A stretch of 64,000 nucleotides of DNA from Streptomyces sp. CB02414. Its GTDB lineage: Bacteria > Actinomycetota > Actinomycetes > Streptomycetales > Streptomycetaceae. Position numbers and translations under genes: made by a program. Location: assembly GCF_001905385.1 (NCBI RefSeq), contig NZ_LIPF01000002.1, positions 434,001-498,000 on the forward strand, written 5' to 3'. Shown here piece by piece: positions 36,938-46,551 of the stretch (the stretch's first letter is position 1; each line of letters opens with the position of its first letter). The notes under the pieces are model-generated. The model saw only the letters and a list, made by a program, of their open reading frames with translations. It was not told where the DNA came from and made no database searches.

Positions 36938-37738
36938 TCACTCCCCCGGCCAGCGCGGCGCGCGCTTCTCGTTGAACGCCGCGACGCCCTCCGCCCGGTC
37001 ACCGGAGAACGCCACCGACCGCCACGCCGCGTCCTCGACCTCAAGACCGGCCCGCAGGTCGAGGCCGTGCCCGAGCCGCAGCGCCCGCTTGGCGGCCCGC
37101 AGCCCCACGGGCGAGTTCGCGGCCATCCGGGAGGCCAGCTCCAGCGCCTCCTCCCGGTCCCGGCCCTCCTCCACGAGCTGGTCCACGAGCCCCAGTTCCC
37201 GGGCCTCGGCGGCCTCCACCCGCCGCGCCGTGAACACCAGCTCGGCGGCGCGCGCGGCCCCCACCCGGCGCGGCAGCAGCTGCGTACCGCCGCCACCGGG
37301 GATCACGCCGACGGACACCTCGGGCAGCCCCACCACCGCCGTCGGGTCGGCCACGATCACGTCGCAGGACAGCGCCAGCTCGAACCCGCCGCCCAGCGCG
37401 AACCCGTGCACGGCCGCCACCGTCGGCACCGGCAGCTCCAGCACCGCGGTGTACGCGCCCCGCGTCACCGGGCGCTGCCGCAGCAGGTCGGCGTCGGAGA
37501 AGGAGTTGCGCTCCTTGAGGTCGGCGCCGACGCAGAACGCCCGCTCGTGGGTGGAGGTCAGCACCACGACCCGTACGCTCCGGTCCTCGCCCAGGGCCGC
37601 GCAGGCCGCGCCGACGGACCGGGCCATGGCGGTCGAGACGGCGTTCATGGCCTTCGGCCGGTCGAGCGCGAGCTCCGCGACATGCCCGTCTCCGTGCCGC
37701 CGCACCAGGACGAACTCTCCGAACCGCTCCTCGCTCAT
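36938..37738 (-). CDS. enoyl-CoA hydratase/isomerase family protein
   Basis: This is a 266-aa crotonase-fold protein. Landmarks are AELALDRPKAMNAVSTAMA, the oxyanion-hole segment AFCVGADLKERN, VPTVAAVHGFALGGGFELALSCDV and the second motif PEVSVGVIPGGGGTQLLPRRVG. The Glu of VHGFALGGGFELAL and the Glu in LPEVSVG match the two catalytic glutamates of hydratases. It is a likely beta-oxidation or acyl-CoA degradation enzyme. It starts at ATG 37738 and is transcribed alone, 84 bases upstream of the cyclase gene. Confidence 0.92.
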   Translation of the reverse strand: MSEERFGEFVLVRRHGDGHVAELALDRPKAMNAVSTAMARSVGAACAALGEDRSVRVVVLTSTHERAFCVGADLKERNSFSDADLLRQRPVTRGAYTAVLELPVPTVAAVHGFALGGGFELALSCDVIVADPTAVVGLPEVSVGVIPGGGGTQLLPRRVGAARAAELVFTARRVEAAEARELGLVDQLVEEGRDREEALELASRMAANSPVGLRAAKRALRLGHGLDLRAGLEVEDAAWRSVAFSGDRAEGVAAFNEKRAPRWPGE

Positions 37739-37951
37739 GACACCCTCCGGTTAACGCGGGTTAACAACTGGACGGCCCGATCATCGCAGGCGGACCCGCT
37801 CGGGGAAAGGCCGGGCACGCCTGCGTCCCGGTACCCTCGCCGCCCACCCGTTCGAGTGACATCCGGGCCAACCGCCGTGTCCCGGCCGCCGACGGAGCGT
37901 AGCGTCACTCCGCCACGGCGCAGGGGGGCGCGTGCGCACCGGGGAGGGCCC

Positions 37952-38650
37952 ATGCAGAGGACCGGCACGACCGGCACGACCGGCACACCGACGGCCGGTA
38001 CGGCGGCGAAGCCGCGACGCCCGTGGGACCACCGTGGGCGCCACCGCCGGCCACGCCCCCGCACGGCACTGCTGGCCACGGGCGGCCTCGCCGTGGCGGC
38101 CGGCGCCCTGAGTCTCGTACGGCTGCTGCCCGATCCCGGAGGCAGCGGCGAGGACGGGTTCCGCACCGAGGCCGGGCCGCGCGCCGGGGCGGACGCGGGG
38201 CAGGACACCGCGCCGGACCGGGCCCCGGCACCCGCCACCACGAGCACGGCCGGTCCCCCGGACGCGAGCCCGTCGGCGACCTCGGCCCTGGGAGGTCTGG
38301 GCGGATCTCCGGGGCCGGGCCTGATACCCGGCCCGTCCGCCGGCGGCCCCTCGGACGCGCTCCGGCCCTCGACGGCCGTCCCGGACGCAACGGACGCCTC
38401 GAACCCGGACGCCGAGGCTCCGGATGCCCGGACCTCACTCCCTCGCACTCCGCAGTCACCGCGACCGCCGCGTTCCCCCGAGCCGCCGTCGGCCACCGGT
38501 GCTCCCGAACCGCACCCCACCCCGCCACCGCCGCCACCGGCCCGCAGCGCGCCACCGAGTTCTCCCGCACCGTCCCCGGAGCCCGACGACCCGGGCCTGT
38601 GCGTGCCGATCATCGGCCTCTGCGTGGGCCTGCTCGGCGACGACGGCTGA
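37952..38650 (+). CDS. Pro/Ser/Ala-rich membrane-anchored secreted protein
   Basis: This 232-aa protein has no recognised family. A basic N-terminus (RPWDHRGRHRRPRPR) precedes a transmembrane/signal-anchor helix (TALLATGGLAVAAGALSLVRLL); the remaining 160 residues are Pro/Ser/Ala/Thr-rich low complexity, ending in a short Cys-containing motif DDPGLCVPIIGLCVGLLGDDG. The two Cys could form a disulfide at the tip of an extended wall-spanning stalk. The ATG at 37952 has GGGGAGGG six bases upstream. Confidence 0.7.
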   Translation: MQRTGTTGTTGTPTAGTAAKPRRPWDHRGRHRRPRPRTALLATGGLAVAAGALSLVRLLPDPGGSGEDGFRTEAGPRAGADAGQDTAPDRAPAPATTSTAGPPDASPSATSALGGLGGSPGPGLIPGPSAGGPSDALRPSTAVPDATDASNPDAEAPDARTSLPRTPQSPRPPRSPEPPSATGAPEPHPTPPPPPPARSAPPSSPAPSPEPDDPGLCVPIIGLCVGLLGDDG

Positions 38651-38679
38651 CGCACCCGTGCCCTGCGAGCGCGGAAGGC

Positions 38680-39822
38680 TTACGACTCCCCGCCGCTCCC
38701 CCGGCGCGAGAGCAGCCACGGCTCGACCACGCCCAGTCCGCGCACCGGCCGCTGCCACATCGGCTGGAGCGCGAAGCGGTACGAGGGCGGCTCCTCGCCC
38801 TCCTTCTCGGCCGTGGCCGCCTCCTCGGCCGCCGCCGCCTCCGAGGCCGGGGCGTCGCGGGTCCGGATCAGCTCCTCCGCGAGCGCGGCGTCGACGAGGA
38901 CGGCGTCGCGGGGAGCTATCGAGGTGAGCCGGGAGGCCAGGTTCACGGTCGAACCGAAGACGTCGCCCATCCGGGTGGTGACCGTGCCGAAGGCGATGCC
39001 GACGCGCAGTTCCGGCATGGTCTCGTCGTTCGCCATAGTCTCGACTAGGAGCAGCGCGATCTCGGCGGCGGTGCCCGCGTCGTCGGCGGCGTAGAGCACC
39101 TCGTCGCCGAGGGTCTTGATCAGGCGTCCGCCGCGCGCGGCGACCAGGTCGGCGGCGGTGGTCTCGAAGGCCTCGACCAGCTCGCCGAGCTCCTCCTCCT
39201 CCATCCGGCGGGTCAGCCGCGTGAAGCCGACCAGGTCGGCGAAGCCGACCGCGAGCCGCCGGTCCACCATCTCCTCGTCGTCCCCGGCCTGGACGACCCG
39301 GCCGGCCGAGGCGGCGAGCTGGCGCCGCCAGACGTAGACCAGGAACTCCTGCAACTCGGGGAGGAGCAGCTCGACGATGGGATACGTCACCTCGGTGCGG
39401 GTCATCCCGGGCTCGGGCGGCTCGGTCAGCCCCTCCAGGAAGGAGTCGATCTGCCACTCGGCCAACCGGGCGGTGGTCTGCCCCGTGGACCGGGCCACCT
39501 GCACGGCCATCGCCTCGCTGAGCAGCCCCGCCTCGACCAGACCGGCCAGCCGCCGCAGGGCGAGGACGTCCGCCTCGGTGAGCGCCTTCGCCTGACCGAT
39601 GTCGGCGAAGCCCATGGCCCGCCAGAAACGGGAGGCCAGCTCCATGGAGACGCCCGCGCTGCGGGCGGCCTGGAAGGGGGTGTAGCGGCGCTCGGCGCCC
39701 AGGATGAGCCCTTCCAGGCGCAGTGCGAGCGGGTCCTCGCCGGAGTCGGCGGAGTCCGGGGCGGGCTCGGGGTCCACCCGGCCGTCCCCGTCCGCGCCGG
39801 AGCCCGTGTCGTCGACGGTCAC
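38680..39822 (-). CDS. cya: class III adenylate cyclase
   Basis: This is a 380-aa cytoplasmic enzyme predicted to make cAMP, which in S. coelicolor affects germination and differentiation. The N-terminal helical region (about 35-180; YTPFQAARSAGVSMELASRFWRAMG) resembles the sensory domain of mycobacterial and Streptomyces cyclases. The catalytic domain is about 185-370, with the metal-binding VGFADLVGFTRLTRRM, LIKTLGDEVLYAADD, and GIAFGTVTTRMGDVFGSTVNLASRLTSIA carrying the transition-state Asn/Arg. It has an acidic/Pro-rich N-terminal tail. It is apparently monocistronic. Confidence 0.92.
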   Translation of the reverse strand: MTVDDTGSGADGDGRVDPEPAPDSADSGEDPLALRLEGLILGAERRYTPFQAARSAGVSMELASRFWRAMGFADIGQAKALTEADVLALRRLAGLVEAGLLSEAMAVQVARSTGQTTARLAEWQIDSFLEGLTEPPEPGMTRTEVTYPIVELLLPELQEFLVYVWRRQLAASAGRVVQAGDDEEMVDRRLAVGFADLVGFTRLTRRMEEEELGELVEAFETTAADLVAARGGRLIKTLGDEVLYAADDAGTAAEIALLLVETMANDETMPELRVGIAFGTVTTRMGDVFGSTVNLASRLTSIAPRDAVLVDAALAEELIRTRDAPASEAAAAEEAATAEKEGEEPPSYRFALQPMWQRPVRGLGVVEPWLLSRRGSGGES

Positions 39823-39916
39823 GCCTGCTGCCCTTCCGATCTGCCGCGGTCAGGTTCGACCGGCCCCAACTTTACGTCAGGTGTGCCCCAGCTCACTCCC
39901 GCTCGCCCCCCACACC

Positions 39917-40156
39917 GGACCCGCCCGGCCCACGCTCGCGGAACCCGTCCGGCCGCGCCCACGGACCCCGCCCGGGCCGCGCTCGCAAACCCCGCCCAAG
40001 CCGTACTCACAGCCCCCGACCGGCCCGCGCCCACGGACCCCGCCCGGGCCGCGCTCAAGGGCCCCGTCCAGGTCGTACTCACAGACCCCGCCCGGCCCGT
40101 ACTCGCGGGCCCCCGCCCAAGCCGCGCCCACGGGCCCCACCCGGCGCCCCGCTCAC
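39917..40156. repeat. 24-bp minisatellite, ten degenerate units
   Basis: Ten head-to-tail units of 23-25 bp share a core like GACCCCGCCCGGGCCGCGCTC. Units begin at 39917, 39940, 39963, 39987, 40011, 40035, 40059, 40083, 40107 and 40132. Four are close to identical over about 20 bases. The array fills the 330-bp gap after birA and its last unit overlaps the birA stop. The units keep a multiple-of-three length, so all frames are open, but no start signals favour a protein. Confidence 0.8.
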
Positions 40157-41019
40157 GCCAACCGCAAGTGCACGATGTCGCCCGCCCCCACCGGCTCCTG
40201 CACGCCCGCCCCCGTGGCCAGCACCAGCCTGCCGTCCCCGTCCACGGCGACCGCCTCGCCCACCAGCGACCGGTCGCCGGGGAGCTCCGCCCGCACCATC
40301 CGACCGAGCGTCGCGCACCCGGCGGCGTAGGTCTCCTGGAGCCCGCTGGCCGCCGGGTCGCCCCCGGCCTCCCGCCACCGTCCGTACCAGTCCTCCAAGG
40401 ACCGCAGCACACCCCGCAGCAACGGGTCCCGGTCCGTGTTCACGGCGCCGGCCAGCGCCAGCGACCCGGCCCGCGCGACCGGCAGCTCGTCCGCCCGGAG
40501 GCTGACGTTGATTCCGACGCCGATGACCACCCCGTCGTCACCGGCCCGCTCGGCGAGGATGCCGCCCGCCTTGCGCTCCTCGTCGCCGACGGTGACGAGG
40601 AGGTCGTTGGGCCACTTCAGGGCCGTGTCCACGCCCGCGACCCGGGACAGTCCGGTCGCCACCGCGACGCCGGTGAGCAACGGCAGCCAGCCCCAGCGCC
40701 GCACGGGCACCTCGGCGGGCCGCAGCAGTACGGAGAAGAACAGACCCGAGCGCGGCGGCGCCGACCACTGCCGGTCCAGGCGCCCCCGCGCGGCGGTCTG
40801 CTCCTCCGCGACGAGAACCACCCCCTCCGCCAGGTCCCCCTCCGCGGCCCTCGCCACGAGGTCGGTGTTGGTGGACCCGGTGCGCCGCACGACGTCCACC
40901 CGCCGCCACAGCCCGCCCTCGCGCACCAGTCCCCGGCGCAGCGCCGTGGTGCTCAGGGGCGGCCGGCTCAGGTCGGACCACGGGCTGCCGGAGGGGTCGG
41001 AGGCATCTTGGGGCGTCAT
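40153..41019 (-). CDS. birA: biotin-[acetyl-CoA-carboxylase] ligase
   Basis: BirA attaches biotin to carrier-protein lysines; AccA2 encoded at 44666 is an obvious substrate. The 288-aa product is the mono-functional type without an N-terminal DNA-binding domain. The catalytic core has VRRTGSTNTDL, AEEQTAARGRLDRQWSAPP (biotinyl-AMP loop), LKWPNDLLV and GGILAERAGDDGVVIGVGINVS. The C-terminal SH3-like part is short. The start at ATG 41019 is preferred over GTG 41028 because AGGG lies at usable distance. It is divergent from pccB with 110 bp between. Confidence 0.92.
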   Translation of the reverse strand: MTPQDASDPSGSPWSDLSRPPLSTTALRRGLVREGGLWRRVDVVRRTGSTNTDLVARAAEGDLAEGVVLVAEEQTAARGRLDRQWSAPPRSGLFFSVLLRPAEVPVRRWGWLPLLTGVAVATGLSRVAGVDTALKWPNDLLVTVGDEERKAGGILAERAGDDGVVIGVGINVSLRADELPVARAGSLALAGAVNTDRDPLLRGVLRSLEDWYGRWREAGGDPAASGLQETYAAGCATLGRMVRAELPGDRSLVGEAVAVDGDGRLVLATGAGVQEPVGAGDIVHLRLA

Positions 41020-41129
41020 GCAACCCACCCTAGGTGTGGGAAAGACCGCACTGCCGAACGGAAGGCCCCCTACTACTCTACGAACGAGTAACCGTCCCCC
41101 CTTTTGAGCAGGCAGGGAGCCGCATCCCG

Positions 41130-42731
41130 ATGTCCGAGCCGGAAGAGCAGCAGCCCGACATCCACACGACCGCGGGCAAGCTCGCGGACCTGAGGCGCCG
41201 TATCGAGGAAGCGACGCACGCCGGTTCGGAACGCGCCGTCGAGAAGCAGCACGCCAAGGGCAAGCTGACGGCCCGTGAGCGCATCGACCTCCTCCTCGAC
41301 GAGGGTTCCTTCGTCGAGCTGGACGAATTCGCCCGGCACCGCTCCACCAACTTCGGTCTCGACGCCAACCGCCCCTACGGCGACGGCGTCGTCACCGGCT
41401 ACGGCACCGTCGACGGCCGTCCGGTCGCCGTCTTCTCGCAGGACTTCACGGTCTTCGGCGGGGCGCTGGGCGAGGTCTACGGCCAGAAGATCGTCAAGGT
41501 GATGGACTTCGCGCTGAAGACCGGCTGCCCGGTCATCGGCATCAACGACTCCGGCGGCGCCCGCATCCAGGAGGGCGTGGCCTCCCTGGGGGCGTACGGC
41601 GAGATCTTCCGCCGCAACACCCACGCCTCGGGCGTGATCCCGCAGATCAGCCTGGTCGTCGGCCCGTGCGCGGGCGGCGCGGTCTACTCCCCCGCGATCA
41701 CCGACTTCACGGTGATGGTCGACCAGACCAGCCACATGTTCATCACCGGCCCCGACGTCATCAAGACGGTCACCGGCGAGGACGTCGGCTTCGAGGAGCT
41801 GGGCGGCGCCCGCACCCACAACTCCGCCTCCGGCGTGGCCCATCACATGGCGGGCGACGAGAAGGACGCCATCGAGTACGTCAAGCAGCTGCTGTCGTAC
41901 CTGCCGTCCAACAACCTCTCCGAGCCCCCGGCCTTCCCGGAGGAGGCGGACCTCGAAGTCGGCGACGAGGACCGCGAGCTGGACACGATCGTCCCGGACT
42001 CCGCGAACCAGCCCTACGACATGCACGCCGTCATCGAGCACGTCCTCGACGACGGCGAGTTCTTCGAGACCCAGCCGCTGTTCGCGCCGAACATCGTCAC
42101 CGGTTTCGGCCGGGTCGAGGGCCGCCCGGTCGGCATCGTCGCCAACCAGCCGATGCAGTTCGCCGGCTGCCTGGACATCACCGCCTCCGAGAAGGCGGCC
42201 CGCTTCGTCCGTACCTGCGACGCCTTCAACGTGCCCGTGCTGACCTTCGTCGACGTCCCCGGCTTCCTCCCTGGCGTGGACCAGGAGCACGACGGCATCA
42301 TCCGGCGCGGCGCCAAGCTGATCTTCGCGTACGCCGAGGCCACGGTCCCGCTCATCACGGTCATCACCCGCAAGGCCTTCGGCGGCGCCTACGACGTCAT
42401 GGGCTCCAAGCACCTGGGCGCCGACCTCAACCTGGCCTGGCCCACCGCCCAGATCGCCGTCATGGGCGCCCAGGGAGCGGTCAACATCCTGCACCGCCGC
42501 ACCATCGCCGAGGCGGAGGCGAGCGGCGAGGACGTCGAGGCGGTCCGCGCCCGCCTGATCCAGGAGTACGAGGACGCCCTCCTCAACCCCTACGTCGCGG
42601 CCGAACGCGGCTACGTCGACGCGGTGATCATGCCCTCCGACACCCGCCGCCACATCGTCCGCGGCCTGCGTCAGCTGCGCACCAAGCGGGAATCCCTTCC
42701 CCCGAAGAAGCACGGCAACATCCCCCTGTAA
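41130..42731 (+). CDS. pccB: propionyl-CoA carboxylase beta (carboxyltransferase) subunit
   Basis: PccB transfers carboxyl from biotin to propionyl-CoA, making methylmalonyl-CoA for polyketide and central metabolism. The 533-aa product aligns by eye with S. coelicolor PccB almost throughout: [25 protein letters not shown]-type [37 protein letters not shown] and [24 protein letters not shown]. The Asp of [14 protein letters not shown] corresponds to the residue (Asp422 in S. coelicolor) reported to set acyl-CoA preference. The ATG at 41130 has AGGGAG upstream. It is followed nine bases later by pccE. Confidence 0.96.
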   Translation: MSEPEEQQPDIHTTAGKLADLRRRIEEATHAGSERAVEKQHAKGKLTARERIDLLLDEGSFVELDEFARHRSTNFGLDANRPYGDGVVTGYGTVDGRPVAVFSQDFTVFGGALGEVYGQKIVKVMDFALKTGCPVIGINDSGGARIQEGVASLGAYGEIFRRNTHASGVIPQISLVVGPCAGGAVYSPAITDFTVMVDQTSHMFITGPDVIKTVTGEDVGFEELGGARTHNSASGVAHHMAGDEKDAIEYVKQLLSYLPSNNLSEPPAFPEEADLEVGDEDRELDTIVPDSANQPYDMHAVIEHVLDDGEFFETQPLFAPNIVTGFGRVEGRPVGIVANQPMQFAGCLDITASEKAARFVRTCDAFNVPVLTFVDVPGFLPGVDQEHDGIIRRGAKLIFAYAEATVPLITVITRKAFGGAYDVMGSKHLGADLNLAWPTAQIAVMGAQGAVNILHRRTIAEAEASGEDVEAVRARLIQEYEDALLNPYVAAERGYVDAVIMPSDTRRHIVRGLRQLRTKRESLPPKKHGNIPL

Positions 42732-42740
42732 GGAGCCGCT

Positions 42741-42947
42741 GTGATCAAGGTCGTACGGGGCAACCCGACCCCGGAGGAGCTGGCCGCCGCCCTGGCGGTG
42801 GTCCGCGCCCGCGCCGCGACGGCGACCGCCGAGCCGTCCGGCGCCGAGCCCCCGCGCGACGCGTGGTCCGACCCGTCCCGCATCGCGGCGGCCCACCTGC
42901 CCCACCCGGGCCCGACGTCATGGGGCCGCACCTACTGGCCGAGTTGA
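42741..42947 (+). CDS. pccE: acyl-CoA carboxylase epsilon subunit
   Basis: This small subunit stimulates actinobacterial acyl-CoA carboxylase complexes. The 68-aa product shows the signature IKVVRGNPTPEELAAALAVVRAR near the start and the terminal SWGRTYWPS with the conserved Trp. It starts at GTG 42741 with AAGGAG eight bases upstream, directly behind pccB, so the two are co-transcribed. Confidence 0.92.
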   Translation: MIKVVRGNPTPEELAAALAVVRARAATATAEPSGAEPPRDAWSDPSRIAAAHLPHPGPTSWGRTYWPS

Positions 42948-43061
42948 GGGACAACAACACCGCAGGGGCGCGGGGGACCGCGCACAGAGGCGGAACGCCG
43001 CGCCCCGATTTAAGTACCCGTACTCAAGCGCCGCCCCTCCGCCAGGCCCCACGCTAGTGGC

Positions 43062-43190
43062 ATGCTGTGGTCCGACCCCGAGAACGAGCCGCCCGAAGAG
43101 CTGCGCGACATGCAGCACATGCTGCGGCGGCTCAGCGTCCTCCTGGCCACGGCCATGCTGCTGGCGATGATCGTGCTCGGCCTGAGATGA
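43062..43190 (+). CDS. 42-aa single-pass membrane protein
   Basis: This small ORF lies between pccE and maf. The N-terminal half is acidic (MLWSDPENEPPEELRDMQHML), and the C-terminal half is a transmembrane helix (SVLLATAMLLAMIVLGL) ending in Arg. Clear hydrophobic/charged segregation and the position inside a conserved gene string suggest a real peptide. The ribosome site is weak (CTAGTGGC). The function is unknown; I recall a similar small ORF here in other Streptomyces. Confidence 0.6.
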   Translation: MLWSDPENEPPEELRDMQHMLRRLSVLLATAMLLAMIVLGLR

Positions 43191-43222
43191 GCCGCAGCGC
43201 CACCGGTGGCTAATCTGACCCC

Positions 43223-43843
43223 ATGACCGTTCAGCGCCGCAGGCGACTCGTCCTCGCCTCCCAGTCCCCGGCCCGCCTCGGCCTCCTCCGTCAGGCCGGG
43301 CTCACCCCCGAGGTGCTCGTCAGCGGCGTCGACGAGGACGCCGTCACCGCGCCCACCCCGGCCGAGCTCGCGCTGGCCCTCGCCGAGGCGAAGGCCTCCG
43401 TCGTGGCCGCCAAGCCCGAGGTGCACGGTGCGCTGGTGATCGGCTGCGACTCGGTGCTGGACCTGGACGGACAGGCTCTGGGCAAGCCGGCGGACGCCGA
43501 GGAGGCCACCGCACGCTGGAAGGCGATGCGCGGCCGCGCGGGCACCCTCCAGACCGGCCACTGCGTCTGGGACACCGCCTCCGGCCGCCACGTCTCGGCC
43601 ACCGCGTCCACCGTCGTCCGCTTCGGCGAGCCGACCGACGAGGAGATCGCCGCCTACGTGGCCTCCGGCGAGCCCCTGTACGTCGCCGGGGCGTTCACCC
43701 TGGACGGCCGCTCGGCCCCCTTCATCGAAGGCATCGAGGGCGACCACGGGAACGTGATCGGCCTCAGCCTGCCCCTGCTCCGGCGCCTGCTGGCCGAGCT
43801 CGGAGTGGGCATCACGGAGTTGTGGGCGCCGGCGGAGGGGTGA
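43223..43843 (+). CDS. maf: Maf-family nucleotide pyrophosphatase
   Basis: Maf proteins hydrolyse non-canonical or canonical nucleoside triphosphates and are linked to septum-site control. The 206-aa product has the N-terminal [19 protein letters not shown], the catalytic-base region [21 protein letters not shown], and [34 protein letters not shown]. It starts at ATG 43223. Its last 32 bases overlap the convergent membrane-protein gene, so no terminator separates them. Confidence 0.93.
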   Translation: MTVQRRRRLVLASQSPARLGLLRQAGLTPEVLVSGVDEDAVTAPTPAELALALAEAKASVVAAKPEVHGALVIGCDSVLDLDGQALGKPADAEEATARWKAMRGRAGTLQTGHCVWDTASGRHVSATASTVVRFGEPTDEEIAAYVASGEPLYVAGAFTLDGRSAPFIEGIEGDHGNVIGLSLPLLRRLLAELGVGITELWAPAEG

Positions 43844-44291
43844 CCGGGGAGCCGTCGTCCCCCTTGCCGTCACCGGTCCGCCCGGCCGCGGACGCGTCCC
43901 GTGCGTCGTAGGTCATCAGCAGCAGCACGATGAGGCCGAGGACGAGGATCATGGCCAGGAAGGCGTGCCATCCGACCAGGCCCCACGAGAACGCGCCGAG
44001 CAGCCCGTGCACCACGGCCGCGCTGATCAGCAGGATCCGGCCGAGGCCCGCGGGCGACCGGTCGCGCACCGCCACCAGCAGGGCCGCCAGCCCGCACAGC
44101 GCGAAGTAGAGCCCGAAGACGATCCCGCCGATCTTCGAGGACACGGACATCATGTCCGGGTCGAGACCGGCCAGGGACATGTCCTGGCGGTCGACGACGA
44201 CCCCGAGGAACCAGTTCAGCGCCGCGACGCCGACCGCCTCCGCGAAGAGCACGACCGCCACGGTCCACGCCACCGGCCTGCGCACTGTCAC
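43812..44291 (-). CDS. four-helix membrane protein of unknown function
   Basis: This is a 159-aa integral membrane protein with four predicted helices: [66 protein letters not shown] and [18 protein letters not shown]. The loop between helices one and two is acidic, and the C-terminal tail is hydrophilic and Pro-rich. I recall it as a conserved Streptomyces hypothetical. It starts at ATG 44291 and is divergent from accA2 across a 374-bp spacer. Confidence 0.78.
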   Translation of the reverse strand: MTVRRPVAWTVAVVLFAEAVGVAALNWFLGVVVDRQDMSLAGLDPDMMSVSSKIGGIVFGLYFALCGLAALLVAVRDRSPAGLGRILLISAAVVHGLLGAFSWGLVGWHAFLAMILVLGLIVLLLMTYDARDASAAGRTGDGKGDDGSPVTPPPAPTTP

Positions 44292-44479
44292 CGGTCCCCA
44301 CCCACTTTCGACCGCTGTCGCACACGACAGCTGTTACCCCAAGTACGTTCGAGACATCCAGAACGCTACTCACGGGTAAACCTGGGGACAAGAGGTCTGC
44401 CACGGGCAAAGAATCATTGGGCCATTCGTAGGGACTCCACAAAGAAACAGAGTGGCCCGCAGCACCCTCTTACAGAGAC

Positions 44480-44588
44480 CTTGCCCACACCGGGGGGCTA
44501 GGGTTTCCCCGAGGAGTCCTGCGTATCGCGGTACGACAAGGGCTTTCGCGGGTCGAGCGGGCCTCGAATCACGCTCCGTGTGGGCAAG
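44480..44588. promoter_or_regulatory. 11-bp perfect inverted repeat in the accA2 upstream region
   Basis: CTTGCCCACAC (44480-44490) is the exact inverse of GTGTGGGCAAG (44578-44588), with 87 bases between. The 374-bp gap 44292-44665 must hold divergent promoters for accA2 and the membrane protein; apart from this repeat and the accA2 ribosome site I see no firm element. The arms could be a looped operator pair or a long-range RNA stem. Confidence 0.35.
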
Positions 44589-44665
44589 CTCACCAGTGGG
44601 GACGGGTCGAAGTGCCGTGTCGGCAGTCCCTAAACTCGGCTTGTTTCAAGGAGGGAGCCTCAATC

Positions 44666-46438
44666 GTGCGCAAGGTGCTCATCGCCAACCGTGGCGAAAT
44701 CGCTGTCCGCGTGGCCCGGGCCTGCCGGGACGCCGGGATCGCGAGCGTGGCCGTCTACGCGGACCCGGACCGGGACGCTCTGCATGTCCGCGTCGCTGAT
44801 GAGGCGTTCGCCCTGGGTGGTGACACCCCTGCCGCCAGCTATCTGGACATCTCCAAGGTCCTCAAAGCCGCGCGGGAGTCCGGCGCGGACGCCGTCCACC
44901 CCGGCTACGGCTTCCTCTCGGAGAACGCCGAGTTCGCGCAGGCGGTGCTGGACGCGGGCCTGATCTGGATCGGCCCGCCGCCGCAGGCCATCCGCGACCT
45001 GGGCGACAAGGTCGCCGCCCGGCACATCGCCCAGCGCGCCGGCGCCCCGCTGGTCGCGGGCACCCCCGACCCCGTCTCCGGCGCCGACGAGGTCGTGGCG
45101 TTCGCGAAGGAGCACGGCCTGCCCATCGCGATCAAGGCCGCCTTCGGCGGCGGCGGACGCGGTCTGAAGGTCGCCCGCACCCTCGAAGAGGTCCCCGAGC
45201 TCTACGACTCCGCCGTACGCGAGGCGGTGGCCGCCTTCGGCCGCGGGGAGTGCTTCGTCGAGCGCTACCTCGACAAGCCCCGGCACGTGGAGACGCAGTG
45301 CCTGGCCGACCAGCACGGCAACGTGGTCGTCGTCTCCACCCGTGACTGCTCCCTCCAGCGCCGCCACCAGAAGCTCGTCGAGGAGGCCCCCGCGCCCTTC
45401 CTCTCCGACGCCCAGATGACCGAGCTGTACTCCGCCTCCAAGGCCATCCTCAAGGAGGCCGGCTACGTCGGCGCCGGCACGGTGGAGTTCCTCGTCGGCC
45501 TCGACGGCACGATCTCCTTCCTGGAGGTCAACACCCGCCTCCAGGTCGAGCACCCGGTCACCGAGGAAGTCGCCGGCATCGACCTGGTCCGCGAGATGTT
45601 CCGCATCGCCGACGGCGAGAAGCTCGGCTACGACGACCCGGAGCTGCGCGGCCACTCCTTCGAGTTCCGCATCAACGGCGAGGACCCCGGCCGGGGCTTC
45701 CTCCCCGCCCCCGGCACCGTGACCACGTTCGCCCCGCCGACCGGCCCGGGCGTCCGCCTGGACGCCGGCGTCGAGTCGGGCAGCGTCATCGGCCCGGCCT
45801 GGGACTCGCTGCTCGCCAAGCTCATCGTCACCGGCCGCACCCGCAAGGAGGCCCTGCAGCGCGCCGCCCGCGCCCTGGAGGAGTTCCAGGTCGAGGGCAT
45901 GGCCACCGCCATCCCCTTCCACCGCGCGGTCGTCACCGACCCGGCCTTCGCTCCCGAGCTGACCGGCTCCTCCGACCCGTTCACGGTCCACACCCGCTGG
46001 ATCGAGACGGAGTTCGTCAACGAGATCAAGCCCTTCACCTCTCCCGCCGACGCGGAGACGGACGAGGAGGCGGGCCGCGAGACCGTCGTCGTCGAGGTCG
46101 GCGGCAAGCGCCTGGAGGTCTCCCTCCCGTCCTCGCTCGGCATGTCCCTGGCCCGCACCGGCCTGGCGGCCGGCGCCAAGCCCAAGCGCCGCGCGGCCAA
46201 GAAGTCCGGCCCCGCCGCCTCCGGCGACACCCTCGCCTCGCCCATGCAGGGCACCATCGTCAAGATCGCCGTGGAAGAGGGCCAGGAGGTCCAGGAGGGC
46301 GACCTGATCGTCGTCCTGGAGGCCATGAAGATGGAACAGCCCCTCAACGCCCACAAGTCCGGCACCATCAAGGGCCTGGGCGCCGAGGTCGGCGCCTCGG
46401 TCACCTCCGGCGCCGCGATCTGCGAGATCAAGGACTGA
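44666..46438 (+). CDS. accA2: acyl-CoA carboxylase alpha subunit (biotin carboxylase plus BCCP)
   Basis: This subunit carboxylates its own biotin and supplies PccB and related beta subunits. The 590-aa product contains a biotin carboxylase (1-450; [22 protein letters not shown]-grasp [13 protein letters not shown], active-site [14 protein letters not shown]) and a C-terminal carrier domain with the biotinylated Lys in [12 protein letters not shown] Lys/Ala-rich linker is near 520. The GTG at 44666 has a full AAGGAGGGAG site; an earlier in-frame ATG at 44612 lies in the leader. S. coelicolor carries near-identical accA1/accA2 copies. It ends at a 19-bp terminator. Confidence 0.96.
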   Translation: MRKVLIANRGEIAVRVARACRDAGIASVAVYADPDRDALHVRVADEAFALGGDTPAASYLDISKVLKAARESGADAVHPGYGFLSENAEFAQAVLDAGLIWIGPPPQAIRDLGDKVAARHIAQRAGAPLVAGTPDPVSGADEVVAFAKEHGLPIAIKAAFGGGGRGLKVARTLEEVPELYDSAVREAVAAFGRGECFVERYLDKPRHVETQCLADQHGNVVVVSTRDCSLQRRHQKLVEEAPAPFLSDAQMTELYSASKAILKEAGYVGAGTVEFLVGLDGTISFLEVNTRLQVEHPVTEEVAGIDLVREMFRIADGEKLGYDDPELRGHSFEFRINGEDPGRGFLPAPGTVTTFAPPTGPGVRLDAGVESGSVIGPAWDSLLAKLIVTGRTRKEALQRAARALEEFQVEGMATAIPFHRAVVTDPAFAPELTGSSDPFTVHTRWIETEFVNEIKPFTSPADAETDEEAGRETVVVEVGGKRLEVSLPSSLGMSLARTGLAAGAKPKRRAAKKSGPAASGDTLASPMQGTIVKIAVEEGQEVQEGDLIVVLEAMKMEQPLNAHKSGTIKGLGAEVGASVTSGAAICEIKD

Positions 46439-46458
46439 TCACCCGCACCGCAGCACAC

Positions 46459-46509
46459 GACGGGGCGCCCGGCGGACACCGACACTCTCGGTCCGCCGGG
46501 CGCCCCGTC
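46459..46509. terminator. terminator after accA2, 19-bp perfect stem
   Basis: Bases 46459-46477 pair perfectly with 46491-46509 around a 13-nt loop. It lies between convergent accA2 and the DeoR-family gene. Confidence 0.85.
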
Positions 46510-46551
46510 ATCGCTGCCGGGGACGCGACGGGCCGCACGTCGTACGGCGGA

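Noticed and set aside
34964..37951. Long plus-strand open frame through hutH, GGDEF and enoyl-CoA hydratase leading into the Pro-rich gene
   Set aside because: It is antisense to three conserved genes. Only the part from ATG 37952, with a proper ribosome site and signal anchor, is credible.
39877..40140. Repeat-encoded Gly/Arg-rich protein on the minus strand
   Set aside because: No ribosome site. The reading frame is open only because the repeat unit is a multiple of three and lacks stops.
39917..40156. Possible CRISPR array
   Set aside because: Units are contiguous without unique spacers and are degenerate; no cas gene is nearby.
41073..42905. Minus-strand open frame of about 610 codons opposite pccB
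   Set aside because: pccB is near-identical to a characterised protein; the antisense product is low-complexity.
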